From positions 79,195 through 143,194 of the forward strand of contig NZ_JAGMUO010000034.1 of the NCBI RefSeq assembly GCF_019049325.1: 64,000 bases of DNA, written 5' to 3'. The notes beneath the pieces are model-generated. The model saw nothing but the letters and a program-made list of their open reading frames with translations, was not told the DNA's origin and ran no database searches. Both the position numbers and the translations under genes were made by a program. Numbering within the stretch: position 1 is the first letter of the stretch; every line of letters begins with the position of its first letter. The stretch is from Streptomyces sp. AC512_CC834 (lineage in GTDB: Bacteria > Actinomycetota > Actinomycetes > Streptomycetales > Streptomycetaceae). This document shows, piece after piece, positions 27,101-36,863 of the stretch.

Positions 27101-27943
27101 ATGAGCCGAGTGATCCGTGCCGCGCTCTTCCAGACCGCCTGGACGGGCGACAAGGAATCGATGATCAAGGTCCACGAGCAGGCGGTGCGCGACGCCGCCG
27201 CCCAGGCCGCACAGGTCATGTGCTTCCAGGAACTGTTCTACGGACCGTACTTCTGCCAGGTCCAGGACCCCGAGTTCTACGCCTACGCCGAACGCGTCCC
27301 CGACGGCCCCGTAGTCGAGCGCTTCCAGCGCCTCGCCCGCGAGCACGGCATCGTCCTGGTGCTGCCGATGTACGAGGAGGAGCAGCCCGGCGTCCTCTAC
27401 AACACCGCCGCCGTCATCGACGCCGACGGCTCCTACCTCGGCAAGTACCGCAAGACGCACATCCCGCAGGTGCGGGGCTTCTGGGAGAAGTTCTACTTCC
27501 GCCCCGGCAACTCCGGCTGGCCGGTCTTCGACACCGCCGTCGGCAGGATCGGCGTCTACATCTGCTACGACCGGCACTTCCCGGAGGGCTGGCGGGCACT
27601 GGGCCTGTCGGGCGCCGAGGTCGTCTTCAACCCGTCGGCCACCTCGCGCGGCCTGTCCGGCTACCTGTGGCAGTTGGAGCAGCCGGCGGCGGCCGTCGCC
27701 AACGAGTACTTCGTCGGCGCCATCAACCGCGTCGGCGTGGAGGAGCTGGGCGACAACGACTTCTACGGCACCTCGTACTTCGTCGACCCCGAGGCGCGGT
27801 TCGTCGGCGAGGTCGCGAGCGACAAGGAGACCGAACTCGTCGTCCGCGACCTGGACATGGACAAGCTGCGCGAGGTCCGCGACCGCTGGCAGTTCTACCG
27901 CGACCGCGCTCCGGGCGCGTACTCCCCGCTGACCGCGCCCTGA
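27101..27943 (+). CDS. beta-ureidopropionase-like amidohydrolase (copy 2)
   Basis: 280 aa from ATG at 27101 with GGAGG upstream. Same family and triad as copy 1: Glu in CFQELFYGPYF, Lys in YRKTHIPQVRGFWEKFYFRPGN, Cys in IGVYICYDRHFPEGWR. The C-terminal halves of the two proteins are almost superimposable. It leads the group of dihydropyrimidinase and LLM oxidoreductase. Keeping two copies suggests different substrates (for example carbamoyl-beta-alanine and a carbamoyl-beta-aminoisobutyrate) or different regulation. Confidence 0.9.
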   Translation: MSRVIRAALFQTAWTGDKESMIKVHEQAVRDAAAQAAQVMCFQELFYGPYFCQVQDPEFYAYAERVPDGPVVERFQRLAREHGIVLVLPMYEEEQPGVLYNTAAVIDADGSYLGKYRKTHIPQVRGFWEKFYFRPGNSGWPVFDTAVGRIGVYICYDRHFPEGWRALGLSGAEVVFNPSATSRGLSGYLWQLEQPAAAVANEYFVGAINRVGVEELGDNDFYGTSYFVDPEARFVGEVASDKETELVVRDLDMDKLREVRDRWQFYRDRAPGAYSPLTAP

Positions 27944-27993
27944 CCACCGTGACGTCGACCCGACCGGTGCCCCTGACAGGAGGGAACAGCAGT

Positions 27994-29397
27994 ATGAGCA
28001 GCCGTACCGTCATCCGCGGTGGCCTCGTCATCACCGCGTCCGACGAGATCCACGCCGACGTCCTGATCGAGGACGGCCGCGTCGCCGCCCTCGCGGCGAC
28101 CGGCACCCCGGCGGCCGAGGCGTTCACCGCCGAGCACGTCGTCGACGCGAGCGGCAAGTACGTCATCCCGGGCGGCGTCGACGGGCACACCCACATGGAG
28201 ATGCCCTTCGGCGGCACCTACGCCGCCGACACCTTCGAGACCGGCACCAGGGCCGCCGCCTGGGGCGGCACGACCACCATCGTCGACTTCGCCATCCAGA
28301 GCGTCGGCCACTCCCTGCGCGAGGGCCTGGACGCCTGGCACGCCAAGGCCGAGGGCAACTGCGCCGTCGACTACGGCTTCCACATGATCGTCTCCGATGT
28401 GAACGCCGAGACACTGAAGGAGATGGATCTCCTCGTAGAAGAAGGGGTCACGTCGTTCAAGCAGTTCATGGCGTACCCCGGCGTCTTCTACTCCGACGAC
28501 GGCCAGATCCTGCGCGCCATGCAGCGCGCCGCCGACAACGGCGGCCTGATCATGATGCACGCCGAGAACGGCATCGCGATCGACGTCCTGGTCGAGCAGG
28601 CCCTCGCCCGCGGCGAGAGAGACCCCCGCTTCCACGGCGAGGTCCGCAAGGCCCTCCTGGAGGCCGAGGCCACCCACCGCGCCATCCGGCTCGCGCAGGT
28701 CGCCGGGGCGCCGCTGTACGTCGTGCACGTCTCGGCGACGGAGGCGGTCGCGGAGCTGACCCGCGCCCGCGACGAGGGTCTCCCCGTCTTCGGCGAGACC
28801 TGCCCGCAGTACCTGTTCCTGTCCACCGACAACCTCGCCGAACCCGACTTCGAGGGCGCCAAGTACGTGTGCAGCACCCCGCTGCGCCCGCGCGAGCACC
28901 AGGCGGCCCTGTGGCGGGGCCTGCGCACCAACGACCTCCAGGTCGTCTCCACCGACCACTGCCCCTTCTGCTTCGTGGGCCAGAAGGAGCTGGGCCGCGG
29001 CGACTTCTCCAAGATCCCCAACGGCATGCCGGGCGTCGAGAACCGCATGGACCTCCTCCATCAGGCCGTCGTCGAGGGCCGCATCAGCCGCCGCCGCTGG
29101 ATCGAGATCGCCTGCGCCACCCCGGCCCGCATGTTCGGCCTCTATCCGAAGAAGGGCACCATCGCGCCCGGCGCCGACGCCGACATCGTCGTCTACGACC
29201 CGGACGCCGAACAGGTCGTCTCCGCCGAGACCCACCACATGAACGTCGACTACTCGGCGTACGAGGGCAAGCGGATCACCGGACGCGTGGAGACCGTGCT
29301 CTCGCGCGGCGAACCGGTCGTCACCGAGCGGGAGTACACCGGGCGCAAGGGCCACGGCGTCTACACCCCACGCTCCACCTGTCAGTACCTGAACTAG
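27994..29397 (+). CDS. hydA: dihydropyrimidinase / D-hydantoinase
   Basis: 467 aa from ATG at 27994 behind AGGAGGG. It opens dihydrouracil/dihydrothymine (or 5-substituted hydantoins) to the N-carbamoyl amino acid. The binuclear zinc site is complete: GGVDGHTHMEMPFGG, the carboxylated Lys in TSFKQFMAYPG, His in MMHAEN, His in YVVHVSA and Asp in STDHCPFCF. C-terminal GVENRMDLLH and KGTIAPGADADIVVYDP are typical. The stop codon lies in a 16-bp tandem duplication (29381-29412). Confidence 0.93.
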   Translation: MSSRTVIRGGLVITASDEIHADVLIEDGRVAALAATGTPAAEAFTAEHVVDASGKYVIPGGVDGHTHMEMPFGGTYAADTFETGTRAAAWGGTTTIVDFAIQSVGHSLREGLDAWHAKAEGNCAVDYGFHMIVSDVNAETLKEMDLLVEEGVTSFKQFMAYPGVFYSDDGQILRAMQRAADNGGLIMMHAENGIAIDVLVEQALARGERDPRFHGEVRKALLEAEATHRAIRLAQVAGAPLYVVHVSATEAVAELTRARDEGLPVFGETCPQYLFLSTDNLAEPDFEGAKYVCSTPLRPREHQAALWRGLRTNDLQVVSTDHCPFCFVGQKELGRGDFSKIPNGMPGVENRMDLLHQAVVEGRISRRRWIEIACATPARMFGLYPKKGTIAPGADADIVVYDPDAEQVVSAETHHMNVDYSAYEGKRITGRVETVLSRGEPVVTEREYTGRKGHGVYTPRSTCQYLN

Positions 29398-29412
29398 TCA
29401 GTACCTGAACTA
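29381..29412 (+). repeat. exact 16-bp tandem duplication spanning the hydA stop
   Basis: GTCAGTACCTGAACTA occurs twice in tandem. The first copy ends the dihydropyrimidinase gene; the second is followed by GGAG and so lies against the ribosome site of the LLM gene. It is a recent-looking slip that left both genes intact. Confidence 0.9.
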
Positions 29413-29424
29413 GGAGCCCCGCTC

Positions 29425-30447
29425 ATGGACTTCGGACTCGTCCTGCAGACCGACCCGCCGGCCTCCCGCGTCGTCAGCCTGATGCAACGGGCCGAGCGCA
29501 ACGGCTTCGGCCACGGCTGGACCTTCGACTCCGCCGTGCTGTGGCAGGAGCCGTTCGTGATCTACAGCCAGGTCCTGGCCAACACCAGCACACTCAAGAT
29601 CGGCCCGATGGTCACCAACCCGGGCACCCGCACCTGGGAGGTGACCGCCTCCACCTTCGCCACCCTCAACGACATGTTCGGCAACCGCACCGTCTGCGGC
29701 ATCGGCCGCGGCGACTCCGCGATGCGGGTCGCGGGCCGCAAACCCAACACCCTCGCCCGGATAAGCGAAGCCATCAAGGTCATCCGCGCGCTGGGCAGGG
29801 GAGAGGAGGCCGACCTCGGCGGCGGCACCGTCGTCAGGTTCCCCTGGGTGAAACCGGGCGCCGAAGTCCCCGTGTGGATGGCGGCGTACGGCCCCAAGGC
29901 GCTGAAGATGACCGGCGAGGAGGCCGACGGATTCATCCTCCAGCTCGCCGACCTCTACCTGACCGAGTACATGGTCAAGGCCGTCCGGGACGCCGCCGAG
30001 GCCGCCGGACGCGACCCGTCCGAGGTGACGATCTGCGTGGCGGCCCCCGCCTACGTCACCGCCGACGACTCGCCCGAGGCCCTCGCCCACGCGCGTGAGC
30101 AGTGCCGCTGGTTCGGCGGCATGGTCGGCAACCACGTGGCCGACCTGGTCTCCAAGTACGGCGCCCACACCGGCGCCGTACCCGACGAACTCACCGACTA
30201 CATCAAGGCCCGCGAAGGCTACGACTACGCCCACCACGGGCGCAGCGGCAATCCCGACACCCGGTTCGTGCCGGACGAGATCGTCGACCGGTTCTGCCTG
30301 ATCGGGCCGGTCGAGAAGCACATCGAGAAGCTGACCGCCCTGCGCGCCCTCGGCGTCGACCAGTTCGCGCTGTACGACATGCACGACGCGCAGGAAGCCG
30401 TGATCGACACCTACGGCACGCAGGTCATCCCGGCCGTCAACGCCTGA
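29425..30447 (+). CDS. LLM-class (F420/FMN-dependent) oxidoreductase
   Basis: 340 aa. A luciferase-like TIM barrel: DFGLVLQTDPPASRVVSLMQRAERNGFGHGWTFDSAVLWQEPFVIYSQVLANT, KIGPMVTNPGTRTWEVTAS, CGIGRGDSAMRVAGRKP and FIGP-type C-terminal LIGPVEKHIEKLTALRALGVDQFALYDMHD. This subgroup is often found next to dihydropyrimidinase genes. No classic dihydropyrimidine dehydrogenase is in the window; whether this enzyme does the ring reduction or another oxidation is unknown. Confidence 0.85.
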   Translation: MDFGLVLQTDPPASRVVSLMQRAERNGFGHGWTFDSAVLWQEPFVIYSQVLANTSTLKIGPMVTNPGTRTWEVTASTFATLNDMFGNRTVCGIGRGDSAMRVAGRKPNTLARISEAIKVIRALGRGEEADLGGGTVVRFPWVKPGAEVPVWMAAYGPKALKMTGEEADGFILQLADLYLTEYMVKAVRDAAEAAGRDPSEVTICVAAPAYVTADDSPEALAHAREQCRWFGGMVGNHVADLVSKYGAHTGAVPDELTDYIKAREGYDYAHHGRSGNPDTRFVPDEIVDRFCLIGPVEKHIEKLTALRALGVDQFALYDMHDAQEAVIDTYGTQVIPAVNA

Positions 30448-30453
30448 TCCGAC

Positions 30454-30479
30454 TCCCCCTCCCACCCCGGGGAGGGGGA
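30454..30479 (+). terminator. hairpin after the LLM gene
   Basis: Perfect 10-bp arms TCCCCCTCCC (30454-30463) and GGGAGGGGGA (30470-30479) with a six-base loop lie seven bases after the stop. It probably ends the amidohydrolase-hydA-LLM transcript. Confidence 0.8.
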
Positions 30480-30605
30480 ACAGGGCGCACCCGCGCACCC
30501 TCGGTACCACCCGCGCACGCCTCGGTACACCACCCGCGCCCCCTCGTTACCGCCCGCACGGCCTCTCCCGCTCTCCCGTCCCACCGCCGCATGATTGGCC
30601 TGCCC

Positions 30606-32146
<1,541 letters not shown>

Positions 32147-32156
<10 letters not shown>

Positions 32157-32283
32157 CCGTCCTGCAAGGCGGCCACGGCCTCCCTGGCCGCCTTGAGGGC
32201 GCCCCTGCTGACCTCCGTCGTACCGGGCGCCTTCTTCGACGCGAAGCCGGCCGCTGCACGTGACTACCACCAGAGCGTTCGCG
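32147..32283 (-). pseudogene. frameshifted 3' end of a copy of the secreted-protein gene at 39132-39794
   Basis: The minus strand reads KKAPGTTEVSRGALKAAREAVAALQDGQG-stop, matching the C terminus KKAPGTTEINKGAIKAAKEAVAALQDGQS of the intact gene. About 12 codons further in, a 2-bp deletion shifts the frame (ANALVVVTCSG against NALVMITYNGS), and homology ends near 32283. It is the left-hand partner of the intact gene and marks the left border of the second island. Confidence 0.8.
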
Positions 32284-32294
32284 TATGCCTGTGT

Positions 32295-32460
32295 TCAGCC
32301 GAGACGGAGGAGGTGCAGCATCAAGAGCGCGGCGTCGGCGTCGGTGGATCGGATCTCGTCGCGCTCGTTCAGGTCGGGGACGGTGGCCAGTGGGACCCAC
32401 ACGCGGCGGGCCGACTCGAAGACGTCGCTGGGACCGGCCCGACGGGCGTCAGCGTCTGCA
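32295..32460 (-). pseudogene. C-terminal fragment of a NUDIX-type hydrolase
   Basis: The minus strand reads RRVWVPLATVPDLNERDEIRSTDADAALLMLHLLRLG and a stop, typical of the last strand and helix of NUDIX hydrolases, with no Nudix box upstream. It abuts the lipoprotein remnant, so an insertion or deletion removed the rest. Confidence 0.5.
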
Positions 32461-32609
32461 TGATCACGGCCACGGAGAACAGGGCTCAGGGCGGTCTGGA
32501 CACCCAGTTCTTCCGAGCTGAGCGTGTCCTCGACGGAGACCCCTTCAGAGTCACCGTTTCCTGTGGCAGGCTTTCACCCGGAGCTATGCCGTACCAGCCG
32601 GGATTTCCC

Positions 32610-33179
32610 ATGAGCGCCGCACACGACGTGTACGTCCCCGAAGGCACTTTCGGTGTTCTCGACGCCGGAGAAATCTCTGTTCAGACGGTGGACTGGAGCA
32701 ACGGATTCGCCGTCCCCATGTCACACGGGGCTCTTATAGTCACGGGAATCCATACCGGCGAGATCCGGGCAACCGCAACCCCTGTGACCGGCCCACCACC
32801 CGGGCCCGCAGATGCCCTCTGGGAAGAAATCGTGGAAGTCAGCGTGCATGCTCCCACGGGCAGCCTGTGGGTCGAATCCCTTGAGCAGGGCCCGGTCGAC
32901 GGTCTTGCCCTCCTCAGCACAGTGGGCCCGGGCTGCTACCGGCTCCGCGTCCACGCGCGAGGCCGCGGCACCCTCCCGGACAAGACCAGTCCCGAACCGG
33001 TGGAGGACTACCTCGTGATGGCCTGGCCCGCGCCGTGGGCCGACGCGGACATCCTGCGCACGAGCGACCGCCTGGAACACGACCTCGCTCACGCGGCCGG
33101 CGCGCCCCAGCCGCAACCGCCCGCTCCCGCACGGAGCAAGGAGCAGGAGAAGCTCCGCCGGCGCCTTCTGCGGGGGTAG
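32610..33179 (+). CDS. hypothetical protein, unknown function
   Basis: 189 aa from ATG at 32610; ATG at 32586 would add eight residues but GGAG sits too close to it. The sequence is a beta-rich domain (HDVYVPEGTFGVLDAGEISVQTVDWSNGFAV, GCYRLRVHARGRG, VEDYLVMAWPAPW) and then a charged, Pro/Ala-rich tail (PQPQPPAPARSKEQEKLRRRLLRG). I do not recognise the family. Codon use is less GC-biased than in the core genes on either side, in keeping with acquired DNA. Confidence 0.55.
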   Translation: MSAAHDVYVPEGTFGVLDAGEISVQTVDWSNGFAVPMSHGALIVTGIHTGEIRATATPVTGPPPGPADALWEEIVEVSVHAPTGSLWVESLEQGPVDGLALLSTVGPGCYRLRVHARGRGTLPDKTSPEPVEDYLVMAWPAPWADADILRTSDRLEHDLAHAAGAPQPQPPAPARSKEQEKLRRRLLRG

Positions 33180-33236
33180 CCGATCTCCGGGGCATCGGAC
33201 CCCGCAGGGGCCTGGCAACGCAGGGATACTGCTGCT

Positions 33237-33716
33237 GTGTTGTTGACGTGGATTGCCGAGGTGGCGGACGAGCCCCTGGTGCTGGAGCTATCTGACCGTC
33301 GGGTGGAGTGGGAGACCAATACCTGGTCGCTGGGTGCGGCGGACGAGGACAGGAGGTCGTTGTCCGCCGCCGAGGTGGTGGCTGCGTTCGAGCGGACCGC
33401 TGCAGCCATCCAGGAGCGCATTCTTGGACTGGACTTCTCCGAGGCGGTGACGTTCTACGTGTGGCACGACGAACAGGCCCGGAAGCTCCGGTGCTCGACC
33501 GGTTCCGTGACCCCGGACGCGTTGCCGTTCGGCGGTATCTATGTGGCTTCCGACGACCTCGGTCCGATCGTCGAGGGCTTTTTGGCAGACAACGGGCCCG
33601 GCTCCGTCGCGTGGTCGGACCTGGAAGACGAGCAGAGTCGCTCGGAGCAGACCGAGACCGAGGCGGAGACCGCACCCTTCCATGTCTGGGTCAGCAGTGT
33701 CGGAGCCTCACACTGA
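33237..33716 (+). CDS. hypothetical protein, possibly immunity-type
   Basis: 159 aa from a GTG at 33237 without a good ribosome site. It is an acidic alpha/beta protein with no membrane segment: WIAEVADEPLVLELSDRRVEWET, SAAEVVAAFERTAAAIQERILGLDFSEAVTFYVWHDEQARKLRCSTG, DDLGPIVEGFLADNGPGSVAW. It resembles the small acidic orphan proteins often found beside polymorphic toxins, but no toxin is present. The true function is unknown. Confidence 0.55.
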   Translation: MLLTWIAEVADEPLVLELSDRRVEWETNTWSLGAADEDRRSLSAAEVVAAFERTAAAIQERILGLDFSEAVTFYVWHDEQARKLRCSTGSVTPDALPFGGIYVASDDLGPIVEGFLADNGPGSVAWSDLEDEQSRSEQTETEAETAPFHVWVSSVGASH

Positions 33717-33722
33717 CTGGTC

Positions 33723-33888
33723 CTACCTGTCCACGCGGACAAGGCGGCGGTGACAGATGAGGGTTACGGCTATGCCGACGAAGGCGAGGAAGTGCTCGGG
33801 CTTGCGTTCGTAGCGGCGGTGTAGGCGTCGGCAGCCGGCCAGCCAGGAGATAGTTCGTTCGACAACCCGACAGCGAATCCTGCAAGCC
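33723..33888 (-). mobile_element. C-terminal fragment of an IS5-family transposase
   Basis: The minus strand reads RCRVVERTISWLAGCRRLHRRYERKPEHFLAFVGIAVTLICHRRL, the well-known E-R-x-x-x-W-x-R end of IS5-group DDE transposases, with a stop at 33723. Nothing of the N-terminal two thirds remains and no terminal inverted repeat was found. Confidence 0.75.
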
Positions 33889-33945
33889 CAGCAGGATTTG
33901 AAGGACCCGGGCCTCACCGTTGTAGGAGCCGACCGGACCAGTCCG
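33877..33945 (+). pseudogene. short remnant of a radical SAM gene like 36864-37775
   Basis: The plus strand reads RILQAQQDLKDPGLTVVGADRT, against RALQAQQDLEDLGLTVVGADRT of the intact radical SAM protein (around residue 160). It is fused directly to the IS5 fragment, with no start or remaining domain. It shows that a second copy of the cassette existed here. Confidence 0.7.
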
Positions 33946-34136
33946 AGCGGCAGCACACTGAGACTGCGCGCATCGACGCAGTCGAGACCCGCATGACCAG
34001 CGTCGAGCGGAAGCAGCGGGCGGCCGCGGGCGCTGTCGGTGTCCTGTGCATGGCGCCGGCTACCTCATGCAGTACCTGATCCCGTAGTACCAGGAAGACC
34101 CTGCACGGCCCCCGTCCTCCCCAACGGGCCACTTCG
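33946..34136. other. unassigned stretch after the remnants
   Basis: No gene, repeat or hairpin recognised between the radical SAM remnant and the GNAT gene. Confidence 0.4.
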
Positions 34137-34685
34137 TCATGCCGTCGGCAGTTGCAGCAGCATCGCGTCGTAGAGCGGAGCGTCCGGGAACGGCATGACC
34201 TCGCCGAAAGGCTCGTAGCCCCATGCCTCGTACAGGGCCCGCACCTTCGGGTGGTCGCGCTCGACGAGCAGCGTCGCACGGTCTTCGGTGCGGCCGCGCA
34301 GCAGCTCGTCGTGGACACGACGCGCGATGCCGGTGCCGCGTACGGTGACGGTCACCATGAGCTCCGACAGGGCGAAGGTCCGGTGCCCGGTCTCCTCCGT
34401 CGCACCGTCGGCGACGGGGGTGCGCAGACCGTTCCACCAGCGCGTCGTCGCCTGCAAGGTGCAGCCGTAGGCGTAGCCGATCGGCCGGCCGCCGCACCAC
34501 CCGACGACTGCCGCGAACCCTGGGACATCGGTGTTCCAGCCGAGCCGTTCGTCGAAGCGGGCCAGCGAGTGGAACTCCTCGCCGAGCCGGTCGGCGTAGA
34601 CCTCGGCGTACACCTCGAGCAACTGCGGCCGGATGTCCGTCAGCCCTGCCGCATCCCGGCGCTCGAGCCGCAATTCGTCGTCCAT
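34137..34685 (-). CDS. GNAT-family N-acetyltransferase
   Basis: 182 aa from ATG at 34685. The acetyl-CoA binding segment is LSELMVTVTVRGTGIARRVHDELL (R-G-x-G-x-A), followed by ATLLVERDHPKVRALYEAWGYEPFGE, the usual beta5-alpha4 end. The substrate is unknown. The ATG is three bases behind the stop of the XRE-TPR regulator, so the two form an operon on the left arm of the radical SAM cassette. Confidence 0.85.
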   Translation of the reverse strand: MDDELRLERRDAAGLTDIRPQLLEVYAEVYADRLGEEFHSLARFDERLGWNTDVPGFAAVVGWCGGRPIGYAYGCTLQATTRWWNGLRTPVADGATEETGHRTFALSELMVTVTVRGTGIARRVHDELLRGRTEDRATLLVERDHPKVRALYEAWGYEPFGEVMPFPDAPLYDAMLLQLPTA

Positions 34686-34688
34686 TCC

Positions 34689-35960
34689 TCACGCTCCGTT
34701 GCGTCGCGTTCGTTCCACGAAGTCCTGCGCCACAGGAACATGGGCGTGCCGCTGTAGCTGCTGACGCAGATCAGCGATCTTCCCCCGGACCCGGTCGCTC
34801 TGCACGCGCTCAGCAAGGCCGACCGCGCGCCCGGCTTGGGCCGTGGCCTCTTCGATGTCGCCGCCATCGAGGAGGGCCTGCGCGCGCTGGACGGTGTAGT
34901 AGACGCGGTTGCGTTCGAAGCGCGGCTCGAGCATGCCGAGCGCAGACGCGGTGAGCTCCTCGGCGCGGCCGTACTGGCCGAGCGCGTGATGGGCGGCACC
35001 GGCGAGACCGGTGATCTCGGCAGGAGTGAGGAACGTCAGCCAGGCCACCGGCTCGCCCTGGGCGCGGTCGAAGGAGGACTCGGCCCGAGCCAGGGACCGC
35101 TGCGCGCGGATACGCTCGCGGGTGCGGGCGTGACCGACTGCCTGCCGACAGTGCAGCAGCGCCATGAGCCATGGGTCCGCTTTGGCCTGCCGTGTCTCGA
35201 CTGCGGCCCGGCCGATGCGTACGGCCTCCTGGTCCCGGCCGAGAAGCCGCGCCTGCATGGCCAGGTTGGACCAGACGCGGGCCTGCAGCATCCCGTCCGA
35301 GGCCAGCATGCCCGCCTGCAGGGCCTCGCTGTAGAGGCGGGTGGCCTCATCTTGGCGGCCGGCGTCATACGCAAACCAACCAGCGCTGGCCGCCAGGTCC
35401 CCGACCGCTGAGTAGAGCAGCCGTTCCACTCGCTCACCGTAGGCGCAGTGGTTGAGGGCAAGTTGCACGCGTGCCAGCGCATCGGCCGCGGCGTCGTGCA
35501 GGGCGCCGCCGCCGAGAGCGTGGTCGTGGTGGTAGAGGGTGGGGACAATGGCGCGGATACGTTCGACATCGCTGGTGCCCAGCCGTCCCTGGGCGGGGAT
35601 CGTGTCCAGGCCGAGAGCGGTGGCGAGGCCGGCCGCGATGAACTCGCGTCGCCTCACAGGGCGGTGCTCCTTCACGGGGGCCGACCGCCGCGGCGGAGGC
35701 AGCACCCGAGACGACTTGCGCGGGATGAATCCCATAGCCTCCGGACTCCGGCCGAAAATCTCCTGCAAGGGCAGAAGGTAGCGTGCCCACGGCCATTGCA
35801 CCTCGCCGCGGACCCACCGGCGGACGTGCCGGTCTGTGCACTGAGCTGCCTTGCCGAACAGGTTTTCGGCGACCTGATTGACCTCGTCGGCGAGCTGCGC
35901 CTGCGTGAATCCGAACTCGGTCAATAACGCCTCGAGCTTGTGGTTCCGCTGCTTGCCCAC
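34689..35960 (-). CDS. HTH-TPR transcriptional regulator of the radical SAM cassette
   Basis: 423 aa from GTG at 35960. The N terminus has an XRE-like HTH (ALLTEFGFTQAQLADEVNQVAENLFGKAAQCTDRHVRRWVRGEVQWPWARYLLPLQEIFG). A basic Pro-rich linker follows, then a ~280-residue helical repeat region with TPR character (AGWFAYDAGRQDEATRLYSEALQAGMLASDGMLQARVWSNLAMQARLLGRDQEAVRIGRAA). This two-part form is common in Streptomyces regulators that sense peptides or small signals. It is divergent from the 197-aa gene; TGTCCGGT/ACCGGACA at 36029-36084 may be its operator. Confidence 0.85.
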   Translation of the reverse strand: MGKQRNHKLEALLTEFGFTQAQLADEVNQVAENLFGKAAQCTDRHVRRWVRGEVQWPWARYLLPLQEIFGRSPEAMGFIPRKSSRVLPPPRRSAPVKEHRPVRRREFIAAGLATALGLDTIPAQGRLGTSDVERIRAIVPTLYHHDHALGGGALHDAAADALARVQLALNHCAYGERVERLLYSAVGDLAASAGWFAYDAGRQDEATRLYSEALQAGMLASDGMLQARVWSNLAMQARLLGRDQEAVRIGRAAVETRQAKADPWLMALLHCRQAVGHARTRERIRAQRSLARAESSFDRAQGEPVAWLTFLTPAEITGLAGAAHHALGQYGRAEELTASALGMLEPRFERNRVYYTVQRAQALLDGGDIEEATAQAGRAVGLAERVQSDRVRGKIADLRQQLQRHAHVPVAQDFVERTRRNGA

Positions 35961-36028
35961 GGCGACCCCCGTGTCCGCTGTCGAGTCCTTCGACGGTAGC
36001 CTTGTGGCCGCCGTCCGTTGAGTAGAAC

Positions 36029-36084
36029 TGTCCGGTCGGCCGTAGGTAACTGCCCCCGATTCCGTCCTGATGGGCAACCGGACA
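36029..36084. promoter_or_regulatory. inverted pair TGTCCGGT/ACCGGACA in the divergent promoter
   Basis: The 8-bp arms at 36029-36036 and 36077-36084 lie in the 143-bp gap between the HTH-TPR regulator and the radical SAM cassette. The 40-bp spacing would suit two bound dimers rather than one. Confidence 0.4.
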
Positions 36085-36103
36085 CTTCGGGTTTGCTCAT
36101 GGC

Positions 36104-36697
36104 ATGGACAGAGACCGCGTATTACGGCCCGTCGAGACGGGCCCCGGCCTGCTGGTACGCTCCACAGCCGATCGGCAGCGGGCCGTAGAGCACTGGCTGC
36201 TGTCGACGCTCCATGACCAGGGCCGTGACCGCGCTCGGATGGAGTGGCAGCAGCACGGGGTCACGCTGCTGCCGCTGGGCACGCTGTTCTCCGCGGTGCG
36301 CCTGCCTCAGCGCTTGGTGCTCGCCGTCGCCAGTGGGGACGGTCCGTCGGCCGAGGTCGACGCCTTCCTTGGCGAGGCGCTCGGCGGCGGGCCGGTCATC
36401 TGTGACCCGGGCGGCCGGCGGTACTACGCCCTCGTCCCGGCCAGCATGCCCACCACGTGGCACCAGACGGCCGACGACTGGCGTGTGGGGGACGTGGAAT
36501 GCCTCGGCCGTGACACGTACCTCGGCGTGCCGCGCGTCGACCACACCGAGTTCGACCGGCGAACGTACGCGTCGTACTGGTCGGTGCCGATGCCGTCGAT
36601 GGCCACGCTCTGCGCACCGCTCGCGATCGCCCGGCTCATCGCAGCCGGCCAGCACGAGCTGGCCCTGCAGGATCCCGACGAGGAGTCGCCGGCGTGA
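36104..36697 (+). CDS. hypothetical protein, first gene of the radical SAM cassette
   Basis: 197 aa from ATG at 36104. It is a soluble alpha/beta protein: GLLVRSTADRQRAVEHWLLSTLHDQ, GVTLLPLGTLFSAVRLPQRLVLAVASGD, ALGGGPVICDPGGRRYYALVPASMPTTWHQ, ECLGRDTYLGVPRVDH, YWSVPMPSMATLCAPLAIARLI. The mix recalls small primase-polymerase-like proteins of actinobacteria that lack clear catalytic residues; I do not assign a function. Its stop overlaps the start of the 30-aa peptide (GTGA). Confidence 0.7.
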   Translation: MDRDRVLRPVETGPGLLVRSTADRQRAVEHWLLSTLHDQGRDRARMEWQQHGVTLLPLGTLFSAVRLPQRLVLAVASGDGPSAEVDAFLGEALGGGPVICDPGGRRYYALVPASMPTTWHQTADDWRVGDVECLGRDTYLGVPRVDHTEFDRRTYASYWSVPMPSMATLCAPLAIARLIAAGQHELALQDPDEESPA

Positions 36698-36786
36698 AGC
36701 GGGACCCCCGTCTGTACATCTGCCTCGGCGCCCTGGCGGTGCTGGCCGGACTGCTGATCTGGGGCATCGCCACTTGCGGCTGCTGA
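36694..36786 (+). CDS. 30-aa membrane peptide with C-terminal Cys-Gly-Cys
   Basis: GTG start at 36694 overlaps the stop of the preceding gene, and the frame is short: basic MKRDPRLY, a single hydrophobic segment (ICLGALAVLAGLLIWGIAT) and CGC-stop. The position between the 197-aa gene and the radical SAM gene, plus the translational overlap, favour a real product. It could be a small membrane subunit or the substrate (precursor) of the radical SAM enzyme. Because hydrophobic frames can arise by chance in GC-rich DNA, confidence is moderate. Confidence 0.5.
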   Translation: MKRDPRLYICLGALAVLAGLLIWGIATCGC

Positions 36787-36863
36787 TCAGCCGTCCACAA
36801 GCCCCCGCCCGGGCTCCGGCCCGGCCGGTAGTCACCAACCCACCAAGCAGGAAGGCGATTGAG

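Noticed and set aside
25145..27577. 810-aa minus-strand ORF opposite pucR and the amidohydrolase
   Set aside because: Antisense shadow; both plus-strand genes have full conserved domains.
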